Made by a program: the position numbers and the translations under genes
Notes under the pieces: model-generated
Told to the model about the DNA's origin: nothing
Databases searched by the model: none
Seen by the model: the letters and a program-made list of their open reading frames with translations, nothing else
Origin: Liquidambar formosana
Lineage: Eukaryota > Streptophyta > Magnoliopsida > Saxifragales > Altingiaceae
Assembly: GCA_039720395.1 (NCBI GenBank)
Contig: JBBPBK010000109.1
Coordinates: forward strand, 292,039-356,038
DNA length: 64,000 bases
Direction: 5' to 3'
Shown: positions 49,562-62,556 of the stretch, piece after piece
How the letters are laid out: each line of letters opens with the position of its first letter
How positions within the stretch are numbered: position 1 is the first letter of the stretch

Positions 49562-52500
49562 ATTATTCATTTTTCTACAATTTTCTGAGTGACCAAATTG
49601 TGCAGAAATGAAAATTTTTAAAACAATCATCATGCAAATTGATGAGACAGGCTCCCCCCCCCCCCCCTCCTCTCTTTCTCTGTTTTGGGAATGCTATTAT
49701 TTATATGGAAAATTGTGGTAGGTTTGTGGCAAACTGTCCGAAAAATTTGGAAAGCATGGGTTAGTTAAAGCTAAACCAGCCGTGCGAAGCCTTGCAGCAC
49801 CCTTGAGAATGTTTGATGGAATGGACGAGGAGGAAGCTCCAAAGAAGAAACCCGAGGTGATAGATGGCCCTCTGCTATCCGAACGCGACCGAGCAAAGCT
49901 AGAAAGGAGGAAGAGGAAGGATGAGCGTCAAAGAGAGGTAAGACCCTGGTAGCAAAGTTTTAATTATGTCTATAAATATTGCATATGTTATGCTTTACCA
50001 AATCTGAAGCAGAAACATTTGGCAATGGATGGTCCTGTGCCAAGTCTAAGTTTTGAGTTGATATAAACTAGGAAGCAGTGAAGCACAAACACTTCCCTGG
50101 AGGTGCCGTGGAAGTGTCGGACACGCCTTTGACATGACACCACTTTCTTCTCCTTCTGCTCCTTTTTCTTCTTCTTGTTTTTTTCCTTGTCCAATATTCT
50201 CACTTTCTCAGTGAACAACTCAACCAGGGTTTTCCAAAAGCATTACAAGCAGATGTGTTTTGAATGATGTATGTGATGTTATATGATATAATATATCTAT
50301 AAAATAATTATTTTATTAGAAGTTTAGAACTGTGTTCCCCATCGTGTCGTATCCCAAATTTGAGTTATGCTGTGCTGGCTTGTTTGTATCGTATTGTACT
50401 GTGTCATGTGTCAATGTCTGTGCTTCTTGGGACATAAACCCTAGAATTTTTTATTCGATTCTTTGGTCATATTGGGCTCGCATATTGATCATAAGGTTAT
50501 AATTGAGCCGGGTCATCGTTTAAAACCCTACGTTATTGGTTGGTTTTCTTCTTGTTTTTATATGTATGCTCTGATCGTACAGGCACAATACGAAATGCAT
50601 TTAGCAGAAATGGAAGCAGCCAAAGCTGGAATGCCTGTTGTATGTGTAAACCATCACAGTGGTACTGGACCAAATATCAAAGATATCCATCTTGAGAATT
50701 TCAATATCTCTGTGGGGGGTCGTGATCTCATTGTGGATGGTACAGTCACACTTTCATTTGGAAGGCACTATGGTGAGTTTTCTTTTCATTTTCACATAAT
50801 CCATTATTCTCCCATACCAAAAAGGGAAAGAAGACGAGAGAAAAAAAGAAGAAGAGAAAAATGGAAAAGAATTTTACATAGTATATGGAGTGGTCAATTA
50901 CTCCCTCCATTCTTCTATGTTTGATCACCTTTGACCAAACACACATTTTAAGGAGGGGCATTTATTGCATTGCTATGTCATTCATTTAACTTTAATTTTC
51001 CAATTTTACCTTCCCAAAAAAATTTTCAAGAACGTAAAGTATAGTAAAGGGTATTTTTGGAAAGTAAACTTATTTTCTGCTTTGGCTTTTGACAATGATC
51101 AAACATTTTGGGGACATCCCAAAATGGAAAATGTGATCAAACAAAGTGGAACGGAGGGAGTAGTACAATTTCTGTTGCCAAGATTGTCAAAACTTGTCCA
51201 TGCACTAGTATGATTCAGCCAGAGACTGCTTCCGAAGTGTAGATAATGTCTCCCTTGAGCTTGGGTCACAAGATGCTGTCATTTGTATTATTATCATCAT
51301 CGTGATCATAGTTATTATTTACTTAAAACAGATGGTGCGAGAGGATTGTTTCAACATTTTTTCAAAAGGCATGTAAGACTTACATTTTGAGGAGTGATTC
51401 AAAGAAAATGCTTACAGCTGCTAGGGTTGGGGCTTAAATCAGTTAGGATCAATTTGGCATATTTGAGACATAAGATTAAGAATTGTTTATACTACTTTAG
51501 ATGTTTTAGAGGTGTTTTAAAACCTTCTAAAACTCTTTTTCCCTTACATCAAGTGTATCTTCATCAAAATGTTGAGGTGATTTGTAGCCATAGGCGTGCA
51601 ATTTAATTTGCTAGTGTTGTTAATAAGTTATTAACTTGGAACTTGGTTTTGAATGTATTGTACATTTATACTGTGCTGCACTTTATATACAGGCCTAGTT
51701 GGGAGAAATGGCACAGGTAAAACAACTTTCCTGAGGTACATGGCTATGCATGCCATTGATGGCATTCCTAAGAACTGCCAGATATTACATGTGGAGCAAG
51801 AAGTGGTTGGTGATGATACATCCGCCTTGCAGTGTGTTCTTAACTCTGATGTTGAAAGAACCCAGCTTTTGGAAGAAGAAGCTCGTCTACTTGCACAACA
51901 GGTTGAAAACATGCTGTTTCCATATACAGAAGAGTTGTGGCCTTTGCAATATTTTACTTTCTGATTTGTCATATCTATTGTTTGTCATCGATTCTTTTTT
52001 TTTTTTTTGTCCTATCTATTGTTCTTGTTAGGAATAATTTATATATTTTATTTTATCAAACCTACTGACAATATTTTGATTGTCCTGAAGAGAGAATTGG
52101 AGTTAGAGGGCGACAGTGGAAAGAGCAATGGCCAGCTGAATGGGGCAATTGACAAAGATGCTATTTCACAAAGGCTTGAGGAGATATACAAACGGCTTGA
52201 GTTAATTGATGCAGATTCTGCTGAGTCCCGTGCAGCTTCCATTCTCGCGGTTAGTTCTCAAATCTGTTTGTGTTGTTGTTGACTTGAAAGTGCTTGCTTG
52301 AGTAAACCTTCATGGTTAGTACGGAAAGTTGTTGGCTTTTCTTGCATATTGGTAATTTTGAGCTGGCTCAAGCCTAAATCAGCACAAACAGTAAACAATG
52401 GGAAAAAGAAAAAGGCAAGGGCTTAATTTGTAAAGTGGGCAGTGGCAACAAGAGAGAGCGGGTGGGAGGGAGGGAGGGAGGTACAAAAGAAAAGACACCG

Positions 52501-55500
52501 AATTGAATTGAAACTTTTTCTCTTTTGTTTCAATTTCTGATCATGAATCCTTTAGGCCCAGTGAAGGAGGAGTTTCAGGGAGCGAGTTCGTCATACTCTG
52601 GCCAGCCATCCATGGATACACCTCAGCCAATGGAGGGACTTCATGACACAGGGTCTTGAGCGCTGGAGAAAACAAAACAATTGGTTTCAAGTAGTTGTCC
52701 AAAATATAATTCCTGGCGGTTCTGAATGCCAGAAAATTCAAATAACGAACCTTTTTTAAACTTATTAAAATAGTTTTCCTGGCGGTCACGAATGCTGGCA
52801 AATATAAATAAATTTTTTTTTGAAAACTTACCGAAATAATTTGTCCGGCGGTCATGAATGCCGGCAGCCCACGATAAAAGATGCCACAAGTTAAGCGCAA
52901 CATTTTTAGGGACTTTAAAGAATAAGTCTTACCAAGTTTGGCCTACTTATGCATTAGATTAGGACAGACAGAGAAAGATTGGCCTGGGTGGGGTATATGA
53001 GGCTTTGATTTAGTAGTAGTATAAGATGCTACTGGACGGCGGCAGAGTCACCTTCATACCGGCATTGTCCGCATGGCCCAAGATTAAATTATTTCAACCA
53101 AAACTAAGATTTTTAGGACATTATAGTCATCATGGAACAATAACCCCATTAGGAGTATATACTATTTCATCTTTTTAATTTTTTATGTTTTAAAAGAAAC
53201 ATTAGGCAATAATGTTGGAATTTTTCTGGAATAGAGTTATGAGCGAGCACCTTGAAGGCCACCACAAGGCTGGATATCTTTTGTAATATTTCCTGGAAAG
53301 TAGGCCACCACAATTATATTTAATTGATGAACCAGCAGATCCTACCTGTTAGCAAGTGAACCATGCCAATAATTACCATTGGTTGGTTGGGTTCATTGAG
53401 ATTTGAGACTATACGTACTTAAAATACCAGACTTGCAATGCTTGCTTTACAAACAATATTTATTAATCTAGCAAGCTTACTCAGAATATTATTTTACTAT
53501 ACAATCTTCGTTATTATAGACTTATAGTTCATCACTAGTGCTGCAACTTGGGTTGTTTTGGTTTGGGTTGAAGGCCAACCCAAGCTCAATCTTAGGGGTT
53601 AATTAGGCTGCCCACTGCCCCATTCAATTCTATGTAGAGGTTAGGTTGTTCAGGTTGGTATGGATTTTTTACTTTTTATATTATACATTTTTTACAACAT
53701 GATCTACAAAATAAGATAATTAGGACATCCAGTAGTAAAGGGGCCGCATTTTTTGGGAAAAAAGATAGTTTTAAAAGGAAGACTGTTAATTAAGAACCGG
53801 CATCTCATGCAATACTGACCCGTCTGCAATTGCTTAGAGATGAGTTTTATCTTGAATGTAATTTATGGTGATAATATAACTTGTTAGTAAAGTTGTAACT
53901 TAACATAATTGTATGATATGTAATATATTGTATGTTTTTTTTTGATAATCTTGTAATATATTGTATGTTATGTAATATGTTATATATTTGAGCATACGTA
54001 ACTTGGGCTTTGGTTGGATTGGGATTTTTCAGCTTAAACCTAGCCCTGTCTCTTAAAACTTCAGTTTAAGTGTGTTGGCTTGGGTCAGGATATGGGCTCA
54101 GGTTAATTTGGGTTCAACCTTCCCAATTTACAGCCTTGTAAGTCGCTTTGCTAAATTACATTGTGCTGACCTAGAAGGTTTTCAGGGTCTCAGTTTCTCT
54201 TCAGAAATGCAGCGAAAGGCAACAAAAACCTTTTCTGGAGGATGGCGAATGCGAATTGCTCTTGCTCGTGCACTATTTATAGAGCCTGATCTGTTATTAC
54301 TTGATGAACCCACTGTATGTCATGCGTGAGACGTCCCTCCAATATATAATTTAGATTTACTGAACTTGGGTAAAAACTACAACCTTTTCCTTTTTCCACA
54401 TTTTTTTTTTCCGGGCAGAACCATCTTGATCTTCATGCTGTCCTGTGGCTGGAGTCTTACCTGGTGAAATGGCCTAAGACAGTTATAGTTGTTTCTCATG
54501 CCAGAGAATTCTTGAACACGGTTCCATTCCTTCTCCTTGATATTCTCATTTACTTTTTGATACATTTTTTGGTACTAGCTCGTTAAGTTATTGTGTCTTT
54601 TTCCAGGTAGTCACAGATATTCTCCATTTACAAGGGCAAAAGCTGACTGCTTACAAAGGTGATTATGATACATTTGAGAGGACACGGGAAGAACAGCTTA
54701 AGAACCAACAAAAAGCATTTGAGTCAAATGAACGGTCAAGATCCCATATGCAGGTATTCTTCGTTGTACCATTACTAGTCTATTACAGAATAATGCCACA
54801 ATATTTCTTTTGCTTTTCAGTTGTGTCTATTTCAATTCGATTAATTTAATGGGTATTGATTGTCCACAGAGACACTGCAATTTTTTTTTGGTTGTTATTG
54901 TGTTGTTTATTACCCCTTTCTCATGGAACACTTATATATGTATGTATGTGGATAAGTCTGTGTATACATGTTTTCTAAATCAGAAAGCCTTTTTGTGTAT
55001 GACACGTGGATTTTTCTTTGATGTTGCAGGCTTTTATTGATAAGTTTCGCTACAATGCAAAGCGAGCCGCTCTTGTTCAGTCGAGAATCAAGGTGCTTGT
55101 TACTATTATCTCAATTATGTTATGTTTAATGCTCAGGACCTCTATAATCAGCTCACATCCAGCTTTCTTATCGACATGGTTGGGCTAATGGTAGTACATA
55201 GTTCAAACATTCCAAATGTGTTTCCACAAGTTTTTCCTTGACATGATCAAGTTTGAACCATGTACTTATCCTCTTGGCTATGAATTTGTGAATTGGGGTA
55301 AAATAATTACTCATTCTATTGTCTCAAACCAAGTTGCTTATTATGGTTCAACTACCAGATATACTTTATCTTGCCTTATCTTTTTCTTGAATTATTCAGG
55401 CGTTGGATCGGATGGGTCATGTAGATGAAGTTGTCAATGATCCTGAGTATGCATTTTTTCTTTTGACATGTGTATGCATGCAAGCTCCAAAAAGCTCCAA

Positions 55501-58500
55501 AAATGTGTTCTATGCTTGATTGCATGCATATGCATAATTCAATTCCTTTCCATTGTTGTTGTTATTGTTTACACCAAATCATCAAGAATGAAGATCTTCC
55601 TTGAATATGCTTCTCATTCTCCATTTTAACAATACTTGTTCATCTTTTTTGTGCTTTCATGCAGCTATAAATTTGAGTTCCCAACCCCAGATGACAGACC
55701 AGGTCTCCCTATAATAAGTTTCAGGTTTGGTTTGGCTGTTTGAATTTTGTAATGTATTCTTCATAATCTTTACAAATGGTGATATAGGATTTACAATAGT
55801 GTAACTGTGTAATGGAGTGCATCCGGTTTGATTTATTTATCATGACTGCAAGCTACTGAAAATACTTTGGTTCCTTGCTTCAATTCAATTGAATTATTGA
55901 CATGTCCTTAATGATATCATTGATTTATCTTAGAAAATATTGAACAGTTTTTGGGTCTATACCTTACTAAATTTACTATATCCTATTTTGACTGCTATGT
56001 GAAATACATTGATATTTGATATCTCTTGATTTTGATTGCAGTGATGCTTCATTTGGTTACCCTGGAGGGCCCTTATTGTTTAAGAATTTGAATTTCGGCA
56101 TAGATCTGGACAGCCGTATAGCAAGTAAGGATTGTTTTCTGAACCAGTCATGTTTTCTGTTTCTTGAATAGTGCTATAAGGTGTTAAACCTGTCATCTTA
56201 TATAAGTGTGCCTTTCCACTTTTGTATCGTCCATATTTCTATTGCATGGTTGTTTGAGCATTATTGTTTGAGCATTATTGAACACATAGTAGTACTTCTG
56301 TAATATACATGGCCATGTGGCACTATAGCTACTGTATTTTTGGTGGAAATGCATAGACATATCTTCTCAAGGAGTGGTTGGGTTTAGTTCTTCCTCTTTT
56401 GGCAGAGATAGACGTGTCTTTGTTAGAGTATAAGGAGGACTAGAGAAAATATGCAGGCTGATGCCTGGGGTATACCTAAAATGAAAACAACATTAAAGAT
56501 TAAAATTAAAATTTTTATTTTATTGCCTTCCTCTCAATTTTCTGTGTAACCAAACAAGTAAATAAATAATACTCTAAACAATCAGGGCCAGTTGAGGTTA
56601 AACTTCAAATTTCCAATGGCTGAACTTTTCCACAATTTTCTTATCAACCAAACAAAATTGAGAGAGATGAGAGAACCCAAAACCTCGATTACATATTGGA
56701 CTTCACTGCTTTGCTTATCAAAAAAAAATAAAATTGGACTTCACTGCCCAAAGTAAATCAACCTATATGAAGTGTTAAATCTGAATCTCTTTCCTTTTAC
56801 TCACTTTTTCTTAGCAAACAAACTGAGGTAATAGTAAGGAATTTACATCAATTGGAGCAAAATCTACATATAAATCTTTATGATCATGGTCAAGATCAGA
56901 GGACCCAAAACAAATGTCTTGATGACATATAAACAGCCCTTATACAACTTCTGTTTTGAATCTGACGAGATGCACACTCACCCACTCATCATCAATGTCT
57001 CCTTCCTACTTTGACTTCTCATCTTCCACTATAAAAGCCTCTGCTCTCATCACCCTCCTAAACCCTCACACCGGTTCGATCTCCCTCAATGCCCGATTCC
57101 TCTCTGTCCCCATCCTCAACCCCCTGAAACCAAAACCCCCTCCCCGTCTCTCTATTATCAAACCCCGACCCAAGCAACCCACCCGTCTGGTTCTTGAACA
57201 CTACATTTTTGGTGAAGCCATACCCTTGTTTTGTCATCAGTCTTTAGAATTGGAATGGAGAGAGAGAGAGAGCAGTTCATAGGGGCAATGTCTGTTGCAG
57301 GAGCATGGGTTCTTTCGAAGGCTGCAGAAACTGTAAGGTGGGTGGGGGAGGGCGTTAGGTGGAGGGCTGAGGACCACAAATCCATGGGTAATGGAGACCA
57401 GCTGGACATAAAAAAAAAAAAAAAAAAAAAATTCAGGAACGACGCCTTTTGGTGTGTTTCATCATAATACAGAGCAGTTTCTTGGAGGAAGGGTGAGCCA
57501 CAACTGAGCACCCAATTAATGACGTTGTTTTGCCTAGGAGAGTGTCGTTTTGGAACGCCCAAAAACGCTACAATGAAGGCAACTTTCATTTTTATTAGTT
57601 ACTTAAATATGAGAGAACATTTGCTCTAGTATTGTATTACGCATAATGTGTCATTTATCATGTATAATGTTTTTACCCTTTGTAAGCTTCAGAATCTGGG
57701 TGTCCAAATTTTCTCTTCAGTTTCCATCTCTTCTAGTTGGAACTTTCTTTTTTCCCACAATCTGAATGACAGAGTTTGAGGCGTTGGCTGCCCTCTTGGT
57801 GTCCATTCAGGGTGTTTGTTCCCTCTGACCCGAACAGAAGATTTTGGACTTGTCATTTGTTTGGTAATTTCTCTTGTAAATCGTTTTTGGAGTCCTTGAT
57901 TGAGGATCTGAATGTTCCTCCTTTTCCCCCTGCTAGAAGGATTTGGAAAGCAATCGTCCCTCTTAAGGTTAAGATTTTGGCTTGGTTTGCTGCTCTTCAG
58001 AAAACTAACAATAGTGATATGGTTCGGAGGAAAAGACCGATGTTCTGCCTGTCTCCTCAGTGGTTTTTTCCTTGCAGGAGGAGTGGTGTATCGGCCGATC
58101 ACCTCTTTTTGCATCGTGAGGTGGCGGTTGAGATTTGGCAGCTGCTTTTTGGGTTAATTGGTGTTTGTTGTGTCAGACTTGAGCACATTTCTGATATGTT
58201 TGAGGTGATCTTCTTGGGGTTGGGGAGTACCAAGAGATCTAGAGTTTTTCGGGATCGTGCTATGATGGCTATTCTTTGGGTGATCTAGTTGGAGGGGAAT
58301 GCGAGGATCTTCTCTGATGAAGTCGAAGAGGGGGAGGGATTGTGGTTTAGGGTCTGTTTTTTTTGCTTCCTTATGGGCTTTGGTTGACAAATCTTTCGAA
58401 GGTCTCTTTTTGATTATGAGGAATTGGATTGAGATTTGCCTCTTGAAGAGTATTAAGAGAAGTGGCTTGGGAGGTCATTTTTATCCTCCTTGAGCATTCG

Positions 58501-59146
58501 TTGCTTGTTGTTGGGGTGTTTGTTGGTGGATAGGTTTTTTGGGGTTTTGCTGTTTTTGGTTTTGCTCTATGAAGGAAATCTCTTCCTTCTTTTGTTTGTA
58601 TTTCTCCTTTTGTGATTAATACAATCTGTTGTTTATCAAAAAAATAAAAATAAAAATAAAATCTGGGTGTCCAAATTGTTTTGCAGTGGTTGGGCCAAAT
58701 GGCATTGGCAAGTCAACCATACTCAAACTGATTGCAGGGGAACTTCAACCAAGCTCTGGGACAGTTTTCCGTTCGGCTAAGGTATATGTTTGCTTGCTTT
58801 CTTCCTAGATTTAAACAATTGAGTGATACTTTTAAAACTGATACCCATACTTCTGTGTTGTATCTTTAGAATAATTTGTGCCCTGTGCCTGGACTGTTAT
58901 GTAAAGATAAAAATTGTGCTGTTTCTCGTATACTGGAGATTTTCAGATTCAACAAACACGTCGCAGCTTTGTATATGGAGTTGCTGTAAATAAATTTAAC
59001 CTCATATGATGATTATAAGTTATAACTAATTAATAATAATTAGTCCTGATCTTCAGTATATTTTTGTGTAATAGTGTTGGCTGTTGCCTGTTGATTATCG
59101 AGGTGTTTATTTATTTATTTATTATTTTTTAGAGGGTGTCTGGGTG

Positions 59147-59179
<33 letters not shown>

Positions 59180-62100
59180 TTTTGGGGGGGGGGGGGGGGG
59201 GGTGTGGGTTAATACAAAGACATCAGTTTTACATAATTATATTTGTACATCTAGGAAGTAGAGTTTCAGATATACGTTCCCACATTACTTATAATTTTCT
59301 GGGGATGGCTTCAATAATTTATGAGCCCCGTGTATTGTGGGCTATATTTACAAGTTTATTCACCACTATGTCTGCCTCTCTGGCGGTAGATGATAAATGC
59401 GAAAGTGTTTAATATGTTTATTCTTCACCTGTCCAAGCCCAAGCTAGTTTAATAATTCTTTTTCTCTAGTTAATATTTCTTTGGTTCTTCATGTCGTCCA
59501 TTGTAATAGTGCTTTATCAAGGTTGCTGTCTATGAGAATGACTTACAAATGGAAGTTGGGTTGGTGGTTGGGGCCATCTCTTGGTGTTGTACACTCCGCA
59601 TCTGCAATGGGTCCTCTTTCAGTTTTCTTCTTGTTGCCACTAGATGATTAAGCATTGTTACAATATGCTTTTCAATTGATCTATTATATTTGATTTCCCT
59701 GTATGGATGTTCAAGATGGTTCCACTTTATATTTCCATGCTGTTTAAGTCATATTTTGTTATTCTCCTTCTCTCAGTAAGAGTGCTGGGCCCTTCTTGTC
59801 AAATTCGACATCATTCTTCTAAGTTTTAGCAATGCTTGGTACTTAATTTTCCTTGGACCCAAAGGAAAACTTAATAATTATGAATCTCAATGGGAAATAG
59901 TTAAATACTTGCAAAGTTCTTGTGAGACTTGTATACCTTAATCTGATGAACATGAATATTGTTCTCTACAGGTTCGCATTGCTGTGTTTAGTCAGCACCA
60001 TGTTGACGGGCTAGACCTATCTTCAAATCCCCTTTTATATATGATGCGCTGCTACCCAGTGAGTTCCTTGTGCTACTATATGTATTTTCCTCATCAATTT
60101 TTCTCCCCACACAATTTCATTTTCTATTTATGTTTTCTGAGTATTGTATGAGTTCTACTGGTGAAGTTTTTAGATCTGTCTGCAAAGTTTAGAATAGGCT
60201 TCCTAGGTAAACTATTGAGATCAAATTCCTCCTGATGTACAGTTTTACAATCTAAATGGAAACCAATGCCTTTATTCCCCTCTCTATTGCATAAAACCAT
60301 AGGTATTTGCAAAATACTTACAAAAATTACTGGCATTGTCAATCTTATTGTTTACTTGTTTAGGGGCACAGCTTTCTGTTATTAGCACAATTAATTCCTT
60401 GCTGGGAGTCAAATTTAACAAAAATTTTGTGATGCCGTGGATTTGTTGTCTAATGCCACATTGCCACCTAAGATAACTTGAAGCTCATGGATTTTGTTCA
60501 GATCCCTTGTGAAAAGTCTCCTGCTTTTTCTTACCCATATGCTGGGTTGGTTCCTAGTTGGGTTGGGTTCAACCCTCCCTAATGCTTCTAAGGTGTTTGT
60601 GGCATAATTTTTTAGTTTGTTATATAGCTATTCAGAATAGTTTTACTTTTAGTAACTTTTTTGTGACCGATTTCTGATTGAAGTTGACTTCTTGCAGGGG
60701 GTGCCTGAACAGAAGCTCCGAGCCCACTTGGGTTCTTTTGGTGTAACAGGGAATCTTGCTCTTCAACCAATGTACACTCTGTCCGGTATATTTCCTTTCC
60801 AATTTCACACTTCTTAAATTCTACAGAGGGAGATGTAAATAGGCCATCTAGAACTTGGATTCGACTTGGACCTCAAGAAGGGTTGCATAGTGGGTTGATT
60901 GAGTTGATCCAATGGAAAACCAAATTCAAGTTTAGAATTTGAACTTGAAGGCTTGCCAAAAGAATATATGAACCAAATACTTTGTATAGGTGTAAATGAC
61001 CCAGAGCCAATCTCAACAATGAACTATAGCCTACAACATTATTTTCTCAAAATTTCCTCTCCAAATTTTTTATTAAATGTTCTGGATGATGATGCATCAG
61101 GGGGTCAGAAAAGCAGAGTTGCATTTGCAAAGATTACTTTTAAAAAACCACACATAATACTGCTTGACGAGCCATCAAATCATCTTGTAAGTCTCTCCTT
61201 TTGTTTAGTTCATATGTTGCTTTTAATTTGATTTCAGACTTGCATGATGAATTTGTAACTTAAACAGTAGTATGGTTCCAATATTGAGTGGAAAGGAATG
61301 CTTAACACTATGTTGGACATTTCCAAATTTATTAACTATGCTTTATCTAGTTTTTGATCATTGATGTGGAAATTTTTTGTTGGAAGAGCTGCGCTCTGAT
61401 GTACTCTTCTATTTTTGCGATTCCAGTGTGTTTGAAGATACTTTTTCATCATATTATGTGGTTTATTGCATGATTCAGGAACCTGTTATTTCAAATGGTT
61501 AGGCCATTGCACAGACTTGTGGTGGATTTGGTGATTCTCATTGTGGAGCCATTTGATTAAATGCAAATTGCATGACTATTAAGGCTTCTTTGAGATTAGG
61601 AAATCCACATTTGTGAAATGGTTCTATAAACTGCACTCTCATCACAAGATTTGTTAATAGGAATTTCAGTTTTCCAAAGAAAGGAACAACTGTCTTTTTC
61701 TTTTTCATCCCCACCTCCCCGGGTTTTTTTGGTGGGGGGATGGGGGGCAGACGGCAGGCAGCTTCCACAAAATAGGCTTAGGTTGATTGTCCTTTTTTGT
61801 TCATTGCTAGTATGTTTGTTAGCAAGCATCACAACTTGTGTTACTCAATTGAGGCAAAATGAAGCCTTAGGTGCATTTTGTATACGGAAAAGTAGATTTT
61901 GGAAACAGTACAGAAAACTCACTGTGCTTTGAGGTTTCCTGCACATGGAAGATTTTTGTAATCTACAGAGAAGGAAAGTGTGTTTCCTCTAATTTTCAAG
62001 AATGCTTATTTTGGGAGAAGATATATTGGCTCTGCACCTCTCGCAGCTCATATTATGCAACTACTTGATGAATTATCTGTAGGGCTTAATAATGTCATAC

Positions 62101-62556
62101 ATCCACAATATTAGTGACCCCTTTTCCCTGATTTTATTTTTCTGTTGAATCAAATGGAGCTTTGGTAAGAAATTTCAGTTTTCAATGTTGGACATTTTGG
62201 ATTTAGTAGACACCACAAAATTGTCACTATTATATGGAAAATTGCAATCTTTACATACCGATGTTGTTAAAAATATAGGATTTGGATGCTGTGGAGGCAC
62301 TAATTCAAGGTCTTGTTCTGTTCCAAGGAGGCGTACTCATGGTAAGATGTCCCATTTGCAACAGTTGAAGCATGATGATAGTAAGAAAGATGTTTCTCCA
62401 CTTCTGGATTAATTGTGTGCTTGTGTATGCGCAGGTAAGTCACGATGAGCATCTAATATCTGGAAGCGTAGAGGAGTTATGGGCGGTATCTGACGTAAGG
62501 TGGCGCCATTCCATGGGACGTTCCAGGATTACAAGAAGTTACTCCAGTCCTCTTAG
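48468..62556 (+). CDS. ABCF3: ABCF3 / GCN-type ABC ATPase with last-exon frameshift
   Basis: A cytosolic twin-ATPase without membrane spans, of the GCN20/ABCF group linked to ribosomes and translational control. Exons: 48468-48671, 49722-49937, 50583-50772, 51693-51901, 52091-52249, 54186-54314, 54419-54520, 54607-54753, 55030-55092, 55400-55446, 55665-55724, 56042-56124, 58687-58781, 59972-60058, 60698-60785, 61101-61186, 62279-62341, 62435 on. Both cassettes are intact: Walker [10 protein letters not shown] and GPNGIGKST, signatures [12 protein letters not shown] and [12 protein letters not shown], Walker [13 protein letters not shown] and [12 protein letters not shown]. The start [20 protein letters not shown] matches plant ABCF3. 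In the last exon one base is missing after VSD (about 62494): the other frame still encodes [17 protein letters not shown] and the stop at 62554-62556, but the actual frame runs on to 62833 (about 808 aa). Confidence 0.93.
49258..49560 (+). repeat. SINE-like unit between microsatellites in ABCF3 intron 1
   Basis: A (CT)n(TA)n run (about 49269-49326) precedes a segment with a box A-like CAGTAGCTCCAGGG and a box B-like CTGAGTTCGACTTT, then a (TA)n run (about 49526-49558). The two boxes and spacing suggest a tRNA-derived SINE. No tRNA cloverleaf can be folded, so this is not a tRNA gene. Confidence 0.5.
49654..49667. repeat. Poly-C run of 14 bases in ABCF3 intron 1
   Basis: This C tract lies about 55 bases upstream of the exon 2 acceptor and is followed by TCCTCTCTTTCTCTG, so it extends the pyrimidine-rich part of the intron end. 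Confidence 0.85.
50901..51160. mobile_element. 260-bp Stowaway MITE in ABCF3 intron 3
   Basis: It starts CTCCCTCCATTC and ends GGAACGGAGGGAG, the Tc1/mariner Stowaway termini, with TA duplicated at 50899-50900 and 51161-51162. Inner inverted parts GTTTGATCAC and GTGATCAAAC also match. It has no coding capacity. Confidence 0.92.
52711..52866. repeat. 66-bp tandem repeat with palindromic core in ABCF3 intron 5
   Basis: TCCTGGCGGTTCTGAATGCC (52711), TCCTGGCGGTCACGAATGCT (52777) and TCCGGCGGTCATGAATGCCG (52843) are spaced exactly 66 bases apart with AT-rich DNA between. The third core, CCGGCGGTCATGAATGCCGG, is a near-palindrome. I do not recognise the family; it resembles a transposon subterminal array. 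Confidence 0.75.
53537..54140. mobile_element. Possible hAT-like remnant in ABCF3 intron 5
   Basis: GTGCTGCAACTTGGGTTG on the left and the inverse of CCCAATTTACAGCCTTG on the right resemble the CAGGGCTGYAAATTGGG ends of some plant hAT elements. Subterminal GGGTTGG and CCAACCC motifs support this. No 8-bp duplication is clear. The right end lies about 45 bases from exon 6. Confidence 0.4.
56930..57440. other. Unidentified C-rich island with poly-A in ABCF3 intron 12
   Basis: A C-rich plus-strand stretch (about 56956-57240) is open in one frame and leads into GAGAGAGAGAG and a second frame with [20 protein letters not shown], ending at a poly-A run (about 57410-57431). The composition is unlike normal intron and the poly-A suggests a retroposed transcript piece. 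I do not recognise the protein and see no clear flanking duplication. Confidence 0.35.
57711..58659 (+). mobile_element. 5'-truncated LINE with 18-bp target duplication
   Basis: One plus-strand frame, broken by stops, reads [20 protein letters not shown], then [14 protein letters not shown] and [12 protein letters not shown], the zinc-binding domain that follows reverse transcriptase in plant LINEs (zf-RVT). It ends in an A-rich tail AAAAAATAAAAATAAAAATA. AATCTGGGTGTCCAAATT is duplicated perfectly at 57693-57710 and 58660-58677. The downstream copy ends 9 bases before exon 13, so the element entered the 3' end of intron 12. Confidence 0.93.
59149..59202. repeat. Poly-T then poly-G run in ABCF3 intron 13
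   Basis: About 30 T, then GTTTT, then 19 G (59184-59202) lie in the intron. The tract looks like a homopolymer expansion or an assembly-sensitive site and has no gene content. Confidence 0.85.
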
